64,000 nt of DNA from Actinoplanes teichomyceticus ATCC 31121 (GTDB taxonomy: Bacteria > Actinomycetota > Actinomycetes > Mycobacteriales > Micromonosporaceae): the NCBI RefSeq assembly GCF_003711105.1, contig NZ_CP023865.1, positions 6,354,501 to 6,418,500 of the forward strand, in the 5' to 3' direction. The translations under genes were made by a program, and so were the position numbers. Under the pieces are notes generated by a model. That model was given only the letters and a program-made list of their open reading frames with translations. It had not been told where the DNA came from and made no database searches. Shown piece after piece: positions 14,361 to 21,675 of this stretch. Numbering within the stretch: the first letter of the stretch is position 1; each line of letters starts with the position of its first letter.

Positions 14361-15506
14361 CTACAGGTACATGCCGGTGGGGCCGGACTGCCTGGGGACG
14401 GTGACCGGCTGGGCGCCGGTCTTCAGCGCGTACAGCTCGGCGAGGGTGGCGCCGTCGGGCCCGATCCCCTTCGCGGTGCCCAGCCAGTCCACCGCCTCCC
14501 GGTACGACAACCGCCCCACCTCGATGCTGGCCAGGCACCGGCCCGGCCGGATCACCGCCGGGTGCAGGGCGGACAGGTCCTCGTTCGTGGTGATCGCGAT
14601 CAGCGCGTTGCGGCCCTGGCCGAGCAACCCGTCGGTGAGGTTGAGCAGCCGGGACAGCGACTGCCCGGCGCTCGCCTTGGCGTCGCCGCTGATCAGCTCG
14701 TCGCAGTCCTCCAGCATCAGCAGCCGCCACTTCGGCTCGTCCTCGTCGCCGCTGCCCAGCGCCACGCTCATCAGGTAGGCCGGGTCGCCGAACAACCGCT
14801 CCGGGTCGAGCACGCAGTCCACCTGGCACCAGGAGCGCCACTGCTGGGCCAGCGCCCGCAGCGCGGTGGTCTTGCCGGTGCCCGGCTCACCGTGCAGCAG
14901 CAGGAGGCGACCGGTGACCGTGGACGCGTCGATCGCCATCAGCCGTTCCAGCGTGTCGGCGACCGGCCGCGCGTAGTTGGCCCGGATCGCCTCCCACGGC
15001 GCGGCGCCGATCTCCCGCTGGGTGCGGCGCGGCCCGTGCGGGCCGAAGTGCCAGAAGCCGACCGGCACGCTGTCGTCGGCCGGGGCCGGCTCCTCCACCG
15101 CGCCGGCGGTCGCCGCGGCGAGGACGGTGTCGGCCAGCTCGCCGCTGGTCGCGGTGACCGTGACCCGGGCCCGGCGGCTCTGCTTCCAGCGCATCACGTG
15201 CAGCGTCCAGCCGTCACCGGCGCTGAGCCGGCCGTGCCCGTCGTCCTCCACCGCGTCGCGCACCACCCGGGCCCCGGGCGCGGTCAGCGGCGCGTCGGCG
15301 CGCAGGTTCTCCAGCCAGGTGGTGCGGCCGAACGGTTCACGGCCGGTGACGAACGGGTCGAGGGCGATCAGGTCGACCAGGTCCACCAGCCGGTCACCGT
15401 CGTCGATGGCGCCGGACAGCGGCAGGCTCGCCGGGGCGGCCGCGCTCGTGCGGGCGGCCGGAGTCGCCCCGTTGGCGCGGTCGAGGGGCTGCTGGGGGGT
15501 CCGCAT
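14361..15506 (-). CDS. DUF5925-type AAA ATPase
   Basis: 381 residues from the ATG at 15506. The N-terminal half (about 30-175) fits the DUF5925 domain found only in actinobacterial ATPases. The C-terminal half is an AAA+ module: Walker A LLLHGEPGTGKTTALRAL (about residue 205), Walker B RLLMLEDCDEL, and sensor-1 with an arginine-finger-like stretch NALIAITTNEDLSALHPAVIRPGR. It is cytoplasmic and its substrate is unknown. It is transcribed toward the PurA-like gene, so the two are convergent. Longer upstream frames lack coding character. Confidence 0.85.
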   Translation of the reverse strand: MRTPQQPLDRANGATPAARTSAAAPASLPLSGAIDDGDRLVDLVDLIALDPFVTGREPFGRTTWLENLRADAPLTAPGARVVRDAVEDDGHGRLSAGDGWTLHVMRWKQSRRARVTVTATSGELADTVLAAATAGAVEEPAPADDSVPVGFWHFGPHGPRRTQREIGAAPWEAIRANYARPVADTLERLMAIDASTVTGRLLLLHGEPGTGKTTALRALAQQWRSWCQVDCVLDPERLFGDPAYLMSVALGSGDEDEPKWRLLMLEDCDELISGDAKASAGQSLSRLLNLTDGLLGQGRNALIAITTNEDLSALHPAVIRPGRCLASIEVGRLSYREAVDWLGTAKGIGPDGATLAELYALKTGAQPVTVPRQSGPTGMYL

Positions 15507-15589
15507 ACCCCCATGATCGTGCGCGGACGGCCTGGTGGCATCCGCTTTTCCCGCACGATCCGCACCCACCGGACCGGTTGCGCCGGTGC

Positions 15590-16024
15590 TCAGCGGCGGG
15601 TCAGCAGGAAGATCGGGATGACCCGCTCGGTCTTCTCCTGGTACTCCGCGTAGTTCGGGAACGCCTCGACCGCCCGCTGCCACCACACCTCCCGCTCGGC
15701 GCCGGACAGCTCCCGCGCCGTGTAGTCGTGCCGCTGCGCGCCGTCCTGCACCTCGACATGCGGGTTGGCGCGCAGGTTGTAGACCCACACCGGGTTCTTC
15801 GGGGCGCCACCGAGGGAGCCGACCGCGAGGTACTCCCCGTCGTGCTCGACCCGCATCAGCGGGGTCTTGCGCAGCTTGCCGCTCTTCGCGCCGACGCTGG
15901 TGACCACGACGATCGGCCGGCCGAGGATGTCGTTGGCCTCCGCGCCGCCGGTCGCTTCGTACCGTTCCGCCTGGTTGCGTGCCCAGTCGAGGGTGCTGGG
16001 CTCGTATTCACCGGTCAATGGCAT
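15590..16024 (-). CDS. F420-dependent nitroreductase-family protein (Ddn-like)
   Basis: 144 residues covering one complete deazaflavin-dependent nitroreductase domain: the [14 protein letters not shown] start, the motif [21 protein letters not shown], then [24 protein letters not shown] and the closing [16 protein letters not shown]. The family uses reduced coenzyme F420 to reduce quinones or nitro compounds, which fits an actinomycete. No signal peptide is seen. The ATG at 16024 follows a TAGACT -10 box by only 7 bases, so the mRNA is probably leaderless. Confidence 0.9.
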   Translation of the reverse strand: MPLTGEYEPSTLDWARNQAERYEATGGAEANDILGRPIVVVTSVGAKSGKLRKTPLMRVEHDGEYLAVGSLGGAPKNPVWVYNLRANPHVEVQDGAQRHDYTARELSGAEREVWWQRAVEAFPNYAEYQEKTERVIPIFLLTRR

Positions 16025-16031
16025 AGGTCAG

Positions 16032-16037
16032 AGTCTA
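16032..16037 (-). promoter_or_regulatory. -10 box TAGACT, leaderless promoter
   Basis: TAGACT on the minus strand ends 7 bases before the ATG at 16024, placing the transcription start at or next to the start codon of the nitroreductase-like gene. Confidence 0.5.
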
Positions 16038-16149
16038 CGGCGATCACCGCAACCCGATCGCAACCCGCGCCTGCCCGGTTCGCACTCGAAACGACCGACC
16101 TTTTGCTGGAGAGGTCGCGGGGGCGGCCGCGGACGGGGAGTGGGACGGG

Positions 16150-18213
16150 ATGAGGGTGGCCACGCGACGCAGGGTTCTGGCCGGTGTGCTGACGGCGGCG
16201 GCGCTCGCCGGGGTCGGGGCGCTGGCCGTGCCGTCCGGGTCGGCGGGCTGGCAGCCGGTCTCCTACGCCCGGGTCGCGCCGCACGGCAGCCCCGCCGCGC
16301 CGGTGGTCCCGGCCCCGCCGGCCGTCGCCGAGGGCGCCGGCTCGCGCACGCTCGCCGCGGCCCCGCGCTCGCGCGCCCTCAGCGCCGCCCCGGAACGGAT
16401 CCTGCCCGCCGAGGTGTCCGCCGCCCGGCCGGTCCGGGTGGTCGGCACCGCCCTGGACGCCGGCGGCCGTCCGGTGATCACCGTCCATGAGGCCCGCGAC
16501 CGGGCCACCGCGACCCGGCTGGTGCGGCAGGCGCAGCAGGCGGAGAACGCGCTCGGCGTGGAGGTCGACGGCGTGGTGCACACGCTGGAGGCGCCGGGCG
16601 GCAGCGACCCGCTGCGGTCCCGGCAGTGGGACCTGACCCGGATCAACGCGCCCGCGGCCTGGGCCCGGTCCACCGGCGCCGGGGTGACCGTCGCGGTGAT
16701 CGACACCGGGGTCGACGCGCGCCACCCGGACCTGGCCGGGCAGGTGCTGACCGGCTGGGACGCCATCGCCGGCCGGGCCGGCGGTGACACCGACCCGCAG
16801 GGGCACGGGACCCACGTGGCGGGCACCGTCGCCGCGCTGACCGGCAACGCCGTGGGCGTCTCCGGGGTCGCCCCCGATGTGCGCGTGCTGCCGGTACGGG
16901 TGCTGAACGCGACGGGCAGCGGATACGACTCGGACACCGCCGAGGGCATCGTCTGGGCCGCCGACAACGGCGCGGACGTGATCAACCTGTCGCTGGGCGG
17001 AACGGCGCACTCCAGCGCGGTCACCAGCGCGGTCGCCTACGCCCGGAGCCGGGGCGTGGTCGTGGTGGCGGCGGCGGGCAACGAGCGTACGAAGGGCAGC
17101 CCGGCCAGTTACCCGGGCGCCGACCAGGGTGTGATCGCGGTGGCCGCCACCGATTCCGCCGACACGGTCGCCCCCTACTCCAACGCCGGCGACTACGTCG
17201 ACGTGGCCGCGCCGGGCAGCGCCGTCCTGAGCACCTACCCGACCGCGCTGGGCAGCAGCGGGTACGCCACGATGAGCGGCACCTCGATGGCGTCGCCGCA
17301 CGTCGCGGCGGTGGCCGCGCTGCTCGTCGCCGCCCGGCCGGGGCTCACCCCGGACCAGGTGGAGTCCGCGCTCGAGGCGTCCGCCGTCGACCTGGGCCCG
17401 GCCGGCCGGGACACCGACTACGGCCACGGCCGCATCGACGCCGCGGCCGCCCTCGCCAGGATCGCACCCGCCCCGTCGCCCTCCACCCCGCCGTCGCCGT
17501 CGGCCTCGTCGCCGGCTCCCTCCACCCCGGCAGCGTCGCCCTCGTCGCCGGCCCCCTCCACCCCGTCGCCGTGGCCCTCGTCGCCGGCCCCCTCCACGCC
17601 GTCGCCGTCGCCCTCGTCGCCGGCCCCCTCCACGCCGTCGCCGTCGCCCTCGTCGCCGACCGCCCCGACGCCGTCGGTCCCGGTGGTCGCCAAGCCGGTG
17701 GTCACCGCCGGCACGGGCAGCCGGACGGTCCCCTACGGGGCCCGCACCAGCACGACGTTCCGGGTCACCGCGGACGGCCGGGCGTGGGCGGGCCGCCCGG
17801 TCTCGGTCTGCGTCTCGGTGGCCGGCCGCGCCTGGTCGTGCACCCCGGGCCGAACCAGCGTGACCGGCACGTACACCGTGTACCGGACCGCGACGGCCGC
17901 CTTCCGGGTACGCCTGTCCGTGCCTGCCACCCGCACCAACACCGCCGCCTCGGCGACCAGCTCGTACACCTTGACGGCGGCGCTGACGGTGACCCGTAGC
18001 GCGCGCAAGACCCTGACCGTCCGGGTCGCCGGCGCCACCGGCCAGAAGCTGACCGTGCAGCGGTACGTCGGCGGGCGCTGGACCACGGTCCGGACGTACC
18101 CGGCCACGAGCAGCCGGAAGATCACCGGCCTGGTCAGCGGTGGCCGCTACCGGGTGGTGCTGTCCTCGACCACGAGGGTGCCCGGCGCCACCAGCCCGGC
18201 CGTGCGGGCCTGA
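16150..18213 (+). CDS. Secreted S8 serine protease, second paralogue
   Basis: 687 residues. A signal peptide covers about 1-30 and a propeptide lies near 85-145. The S8 domain has a full triad: Asp 185 (VAVIDTGVD), His 219 (QGHGTHVAG) and Ser 379 (SGTSMASPH). A Pro/Ser/Ala linker (about 435-515) contains 36-bp repeats encoding TPSPSPSSPAPS. The C-terminal beta-rich region includes LTVQRYVGGRWTTVRTY, matching the tail of the protease at 2957-4951. The two are clearly paralogues that differ mainly in the linker and a longer pre-region here. GGGA upstream serves as ribosome site. It is convergent with, and only 16 bp from, the regulator gene that follows. Confidence 0.92.
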   Translation: MRVATRRRVLAGVLTAAALAGVGALAVPSGSAGWQPVSYARVAPHGSPAAPVVPAPPAVAEGAGSRTLAAAPRSRALSAAPERILPAEVSAARPVRVVGTALDAGGRPVITVHEARDRATATRLVRQAQQAENALGVEVDGVVHTLEAPGGSDPLRSRQWDLTRINAPAAWARSTGAGVTVAVIDTGVDARHPDLAGQVLTGWDAIAGRAGGDTDPQGHGTHVAGTVAALTGNAVGVSGVAPDVRVLPVRVLNATGSGYDSDTAEGIVWAADNGADVINLSLGGTAHSSAVTSAVAYARSRGVVVVAAAGNERTKGSPASYPGADQGVIAVAATDSADTVAPYSNAGDYVDVAAPGSAVLSTYPTALGSSGYATMSGTSMASPHVAAVAALLVAARPGLTPDQVESALEASAVDLGPAGRDTDYGHGRIDAAAALARIAPAPSPSTPPSPSASSPAPSTPAASPSSPAPSTPSPWPSSPAPSTPSPSPSSPAPSTPSPSPSSPTAPTPSVPVVAKPVVTAGTGSRTVPYGARTSTTFRVTADGRAWAGRPVSVCVSVAGRAWSCTPGRTSVTGTYTVYRTATAAFRVRLSVPATRTNTAASATSSYTLTAALTVTRSARKTLTVRVAGATGQKLTVQRYVGGRWTTVRTYPATSSRKITGLVSGGRYRVVLSSTTRVPGATSPAVRA

Positions 18214-18229
18214 GCCACGCGGATCACGG

Positions 18230-19210
18230 TCACAGCCAGCCGCGCTGGGCTGCTTTCAGACCGGCCTCGAAACGGCTGCGCGCGTCCAGCCGCTCCATCA
18301 GGTCGGCCATCATCCGGCGCGCGGTCCGCGGGGAGAAGCCCAGCCGGGCCGCGGCCGCCTCGTCGGTGAGTCCCTCAGCCAGCAGTTTGAGCAGCGCGCG
18401 TTCCCGTGTGCTCAGCCCCTGGCGATCCGGGTCGGTCGCCGCGCCCAACGGCGTCGCGATCTCCCACACCTGATCGAACAGGGCGATCATCGGGGCCAGG
18501 ATGCCGGGGCCGAGAACGAGCAGGGCGCCCTTGCGGGAGTCGCGTGGATCGATCGGCACCAGTGCGGCGCGATGGTCCATGATGATCATTCGGTGCGGCA
18601 GCACCGCCGACGTACGGAACTCCGCGCCGTTCTCGGTGAGGAAGCGCGCGTGCGCCATGGTCGCCGGGTCGTTACGCATGCTGTCCAGCCCGACGGTGCG
18701 CATCCGGATCCCCCGGGCCAGGGCGCGGGCGTCGTTGCGCCGGGCGTGCGCGAGCGCGGCCGGGGATTGCGCGCCGCCCGGCATGAACGTCATGACCTCG
18801 CGCTCGGTCTCCTGCGCGAGCAGTTCCAGCCGGTCCTGCACCTGGTCCATGCCCAGCAGTTCGGTGGCGGCCGGACCGGCTCGCTCCTGGACGCGCCCGC
18901 AGCTCTCGATCAGCCGCGCGATAGCCGCCTGCCCCTCGGCCACCTGCCGCTGCCGACGAGCCAGTTCGGCCTGTTGCCGGGCCAGCGCCTGCCGCAGGCC
19001 GATGCCCGGATCCACGGCGTGCAGACGGCCCGGCGTCTCCGCCGACTCCCGCAACAGCGCCAGTTCGAAGAGGTCGTCGAGCGCGACACGCACCTCGTCC
19101 TCGGTGATGCCGAGCCGCTCGACCATCTCGGCGACTCCGTGGTCGGGTTGCTCCCGCAACGATTGGTAGACGGCCTCCGCCGTCCGGCTCAAACCTAGAG
19201 CAGCCAGCAC
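18230..19210 (-). CDS. TrmB/LuxR-type transcriptional regulator
   Basis: 326 residues from a GTG at 19210 with GGGGGCAGGG upstream. The N-terminal 70 residues (LSRTAEAVYQSLREQPDHGVAEMVERLGITEDEVRVALDDL) are a TrmB-like winged helix. A coiled region of Gln/Arg-rich helix (about 85-115) and a PLD-like sensor domain (MRTVGLDSMRN through PLVPIDPRDS-like text, about 150-250) follow. The C-terminal 65 residues are a LuxR helix-turn-helix (LSTRERALLKLLAEGLTDEAAAARLGFSPRTARRMM). This architecture is common in actinomycetes next to short secreted peptide genes; here it diverges from one. DNA targets are unknown. Confidence 0.87.
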   Translation of the reverse strand: MLAALGLSRTAEAVYQSLREQPDHGVAEMVERLGITEDEVRVALDDLFELALLRESAETPGRLHAVDPGIGLRQALARQQAELARRQRQVAEGQAAIARLIESCGRVQERAGPAATELLGMDQVQDRLELLAQETEREVMTFMPGGAQSPAALAHARRNDARALARGIRMRTVGLDSMRNDPATMAHARFLTENGAEFRTSAVLPHRMIIMDHRAALVPIDPRDSRKGALLVLGPGILAPMIALFDQVWEIATPLGAATDPDRQGLSTRERALLKLLAEGLTDEAAAARLGFSPRTARRMMADLMERLDARSRFEAGLKAAQRGWL

Positions 19211-19511
19211 TTTCCCTGCCCCCGTCGCAGAGGAATGAATTTGATCTAGAACGGGATGCTCGCACAGCAGTAGTCGCAGTGCAACGGGCGGTAAACCCCC
19301 GTTCCCGGGCCATTGGGGGCGTTGCCCGCGGATGACCCGTACCGGTCCATCGCGGCGTGGCCGCTTGCGGTCATGGCCGGAAGCGACCCGGCCATCACCC
19401 TTCCGCGACGCCGACGGCCCTGCCCAGAATATTGGCGCAACGCCGGCCGCCACCCGGGAAGCGGCAGAACGCGTTTCGCTCGCCCACCTCTTTCTCGAAA
19501 CGGGTTCAGAC
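19211..19511. other. Divergent promoter region, regulator versus peptide
   Basis: 301 bases between the TrmB/LuxR-type regulator (minus) and the small secreted peptide gene (plus). The clearest structure is an 8-bp inverted repeat at 19373-19395. A short AT-rich island (GAATATTGG) occurs near 19427. No convincing ORF or promoter pair was assigned. Confidence 0.55.
19373..19395. promoter_or_regulatory. Inverted repeat, candidate regulator site
   Basis: ATGGCCGG (19373-19380) and CCGGCCAT (19388-19395) with a 7-base spacer, midway between the divergent regulator and peptide genes. Either an operator or a hairpin. Confidence 0.35.
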
Positions 19512-19679
19512 ATGCCTGCACGCATTTCCGTCGCCGCCGCCATGCTTGCATTCCTCGCATCTTTCCAGGCGTTCTCCGGGCCGATCACCAACGCCGGCGA
19601 CCTGTCACCGGAAGTGGCGTCCACCGCGGGGCCAGCACCGCTTCCGACCGCCCCCTCCGGAAGCTTCATCTGGGACTGA
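19512..19679 (+). CDS. Small secreted peptide precursor (55 aa)
   Basis: 55 residues: MPAR start, hydrophobic core ISVAAAMLAFLASFQAF, then a 30-residue Pro/Ser/Thr-rich, acidic tail ending GSFIWD. The shape is a signal peptide plus short mature peptide with an aromatic-Asp end. It lies 4 bp before the next gene, so the two are co-transcribed, and it faces the TrmB/LuxR-type regulator. I infer an exported signal or modified-peptide precursor, but no modifying enzyme or transporter is nearby. The ribosome site is weak, which lowers confidence. It is too short to assign to a named family. Confidence 0.55.
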   Translation: MPARISVAAAMLAFLASFQAFSGPITNAGDLSPEVASTAGPAPLPTAPSGSFIWD

Positions 19680-19683
19680 CCCG

Positions 19684-19998
19684 ATGCGCCTGGCCATGAT
19701 CGCCATCCGGACCGGTGCTGCACCGACGCTCGTGGCCAGCCGAGAAATCCTGGTGGACGCCCTGTGGGCGGCCACCTTGCCGGAGGACGACGTCGAACAC
19801 ATCACGGTGCGAATACGTCCGGATCACATTGCCGTCGGCATATGGATGAAAGCCGTCTCAGGAACGGATCCGGCAACCACGGCAGATGCCCTCGTCACAC
19901 GGGCCGTCGATATGTCGCCGCTCCTACGGAACGGCAGCACAACAGCGGCCCGGAACATTCGGATACCCCATCTCCCCCGCGAGGGGCACAGCCTTTGA
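19684..19998 (+). CDS. Small cytoplasmic partner protein (104 aa)
   Basis: 104 residues starting 4 bp after the peptide gene. It begins with a beta-strand (MRLAMIAIRTGAAP), has a helix EILVDALWAATLPEDDVEHI, a strand pair (VRIRPDHIAVGIWMKA) and a helix rich in Ala/Asp. No signal peptide or membrane segment is present. Reading-frame statistics and coupling to the peptide gene support it as real. I do not recognise the family; its position suggests it helps make, sense or protect against the peptide. It ends 47 bp before the NlpC-type gene. Confidence 0.55.
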   Translation: MRLAMIAIRTGAAPTLVASREILVDALWAATLPEDDVEHITVRIRPDHIAVGIWMKAVSGTDPATTADALVTRAVDMSPLLRNGSTTAARNIRIPHLPREGHSL

Positions 19999-20045
19999 CG
20001 CCCTCGCCGATCTTTCTGGACAACATTTTCCGACAAGGAGTTCCC

Positions 20046-21566
20046 ATGCGTACCCGACATGCCCTGCGCGCAGCGATCGCCTTCGCGGTGGTGGCCGGCA
20101 CCGTCGCCGCCGGCGCGCAGCCGGCCCCGGCGGTGAGCCCGCTCGGCTCGGTCGCGGCGGCTGCGGCCACCACCGACACGCCCAGTGACCCGCCCCTGCC
20201 GGAGTACCCGGGACTGCCACCGCGGGGCGACACCTCGGCCGCGGTGCCAACGACCGGCATTCCGTGCGACGACAACGGCAGCGATTTGCGCCCCACCCGC
20301 GACCAGGTGCTGGATCGCGCGCAGAGCTGGCTGGACGTCGGCATCCCCTACAGCCAGAGCCGGTGCTACGAGAACAGGTACGGTGACTACCGCACCGACT
20401 GCTCCGGCTTCGTCTCGATGGCCTGGGGCATCGGCGGCTCCGGTTCCGGCCACTGGACGGGCAACCTGCTCGACAAGGCCGACAAGATCGCGCGCAGCTC
20501 GCTCAAGCCCGGCGACGCGCTGCTGCGGTACACCGGCGATCCGCATCAGAACCACGTGGCCCTGTTCGTGAAGTGGTCGGATGCCGAGCACACCAAGCCC
20601 GTCGTCATCGAGCAGACCGGCAGCAGCGACACGATCCGTGACACCTGGAGCGAGAGCTACGCCGCCCAGTACACACCGGTGCGCTACAACCACATCCAGG
20701 AGGAGGACACCCGCCCGTACGACAGTTTCACCGGTGACGCCAAGGCCGACCTGATCGTGCACTCGGGCACGGACGTGGCGGTACGCCAGGGCAGCGGCAA
20801 CGGCTTCGCCGACCTGGGCGTGGTCAGCTCCGGCTGGGGCCGCTTCCACGGCCTGCAGATCACCAACGGCATGGGCCGGCTCTACTTCGCCGACTACAAC
20901 GCCGACCACCGCACCGACATGATCGTCCACAACGGCACCGACATCAGCGTCCGCCTCAACACCACCACCGGCTGGACCGACCTCGGCGTCGTCACCAGCG
21001 GATGGGGCCGCTTCCACGGCCTGCAGATCACCAACGGCATGGGCCGGCTCTACTTCGCCGACTACAACGCCGACGGCCGCGCCGACATGATCGTCCACAA
21101 CGGCACCGACATCAGCGTCCGCCTCAACACCACCACCGGCTGGACCGACCTCGGCGTCATCAGCAGCGGATGGGGCCGCTTCCACGGCCTGCAGATCACC
21201 AACGGCATGGGCCGGCTCTACTTCGCCGACTACAACGCCGACGGCCGCGCCGACATGATCGTCCACAACGGCACCGACATCAGCGTCCGCCTCAACACCA
21301 CCACCGGCTGGACCGACCTCGGCGTCATCACCAGCGGATGGGGCCGCTTCCACGGCCTGCAGATCACCAACGGCATGGGCCGGCTCTACTTCGCCGACAT
21401 CGACGGCGACGGCCGCGCCGACATGATCGTCCACAACGGCACCGACGTCTCCGTCCGGAAGAACACCCCCACCGGCTTCTCCGACCAAGGCGTCGTCACC
21501 ACCGGCTGGGGCCGCTTCCACGGCCTCGACACCACCGACGGCATGGGCCGCCTCTACCTCGCCTGA
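20046..21566 (+). CDS. Secreted NlpC/P60-like hydrolase with FG-GAP repeats
   Basis: 506 residues with AAGGAG upstream of the ATG. A signal peptide (about 1-32) and a disordered Pro/Thr stretch precede a cysteine-peptidase-like domain (about 85-215). It contains YRTDCSGFVSMAW with the catalytic Cys, and HQNHVALFVKWSD with the His, as in NlpC/P60 cell-wall peptidases. The tail, from RPYDSFTGDAKADLIVHSGT, is five FG-GAP/VCBS-like units of 56 residues (GWGRFHGLQITNGMGRLYFA), probably a beta-propeller-type binding module. The tail DNA (20706-21566) appears identical to that of the next gene. Likely role: cleavage or remodelling of peptidoglycan outside the cell. Confidence 0.85.
   Translation: MRTRHALRAAIAFAVVAGTVAAGAQPAPAVSPLGSVAAAAATTDTPSDPPLPEYPGLPPRGDTSAAVPTTGIPCDDNGSDLRPTRDQVLDRAQSWLDVGIPYSQSRCYENRYGDYRTDCSGFVSMAWGIGGSGSGHWTGNLLDKADKIARSSLKPGDALLRYTGDPHQNHVALFVKWSDAEHTKPVVIEQTGSSDTIRDTWSESYAAQYTPVRYNHIQEEDTRPYDSFTGDAKADLIVHSGTDVAVRQGSGNGFADLGVVSSGWGRFHGLQITNGMGRLYFADYNADHRTDMIVHNGTDISVRLNTTTGWTDLGVVTSGWGRFHGLQITNGMGRLYFADYNADGRADMIVHNGTDISVRLNTTTGWTDLGVISSGWGRFHGLQITNGMGRLYFADYNADGRADMIVHNGTDISVRLNTTTGWTDLGVITSGWGRFHGLQITNGMGRLYFADIDGDGRADMIVHNGTDVSVRKNTPTGFSDQGVVTTGWGRFHGLDTTDGMGRLYLA
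20706..21566 (+). repeat. 861-bp FG-GAP tail block, copy 1
   Basis: Apparently identical to 22282-23142 (offset exactly 1576 bp) from GACACCCGCCCG to the shared stop; protein translations match exactly in this frame and in an opposite-strand frame. Internally it holds 168-bp tandem units (for example starts at 21000 and 21168). Confidence 0.93.
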
Positions 21567-21612
21567 TCACGGCGCACGCACGCTCGGATCAATCCCTCCC
21601 GCCCCGGATGGT

Positions 21613-21649
21613 CCCGGGTCTGCCGGCCGGCCCCGCCGACAGACCCGGG
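21613..21649 (+). terminator. Hairpin after the NlpC-type gene
   Basis: CCCGGGTCTG (21613-21622) pairs with CAGACCCGGG (21640-21649); the 17-base loop is itself self-complementary. No T-run. Confidence 0.6.
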
Positions 21650-21675
21650 CCCCTCGCCGCCCCTCTGGAGTAGTC

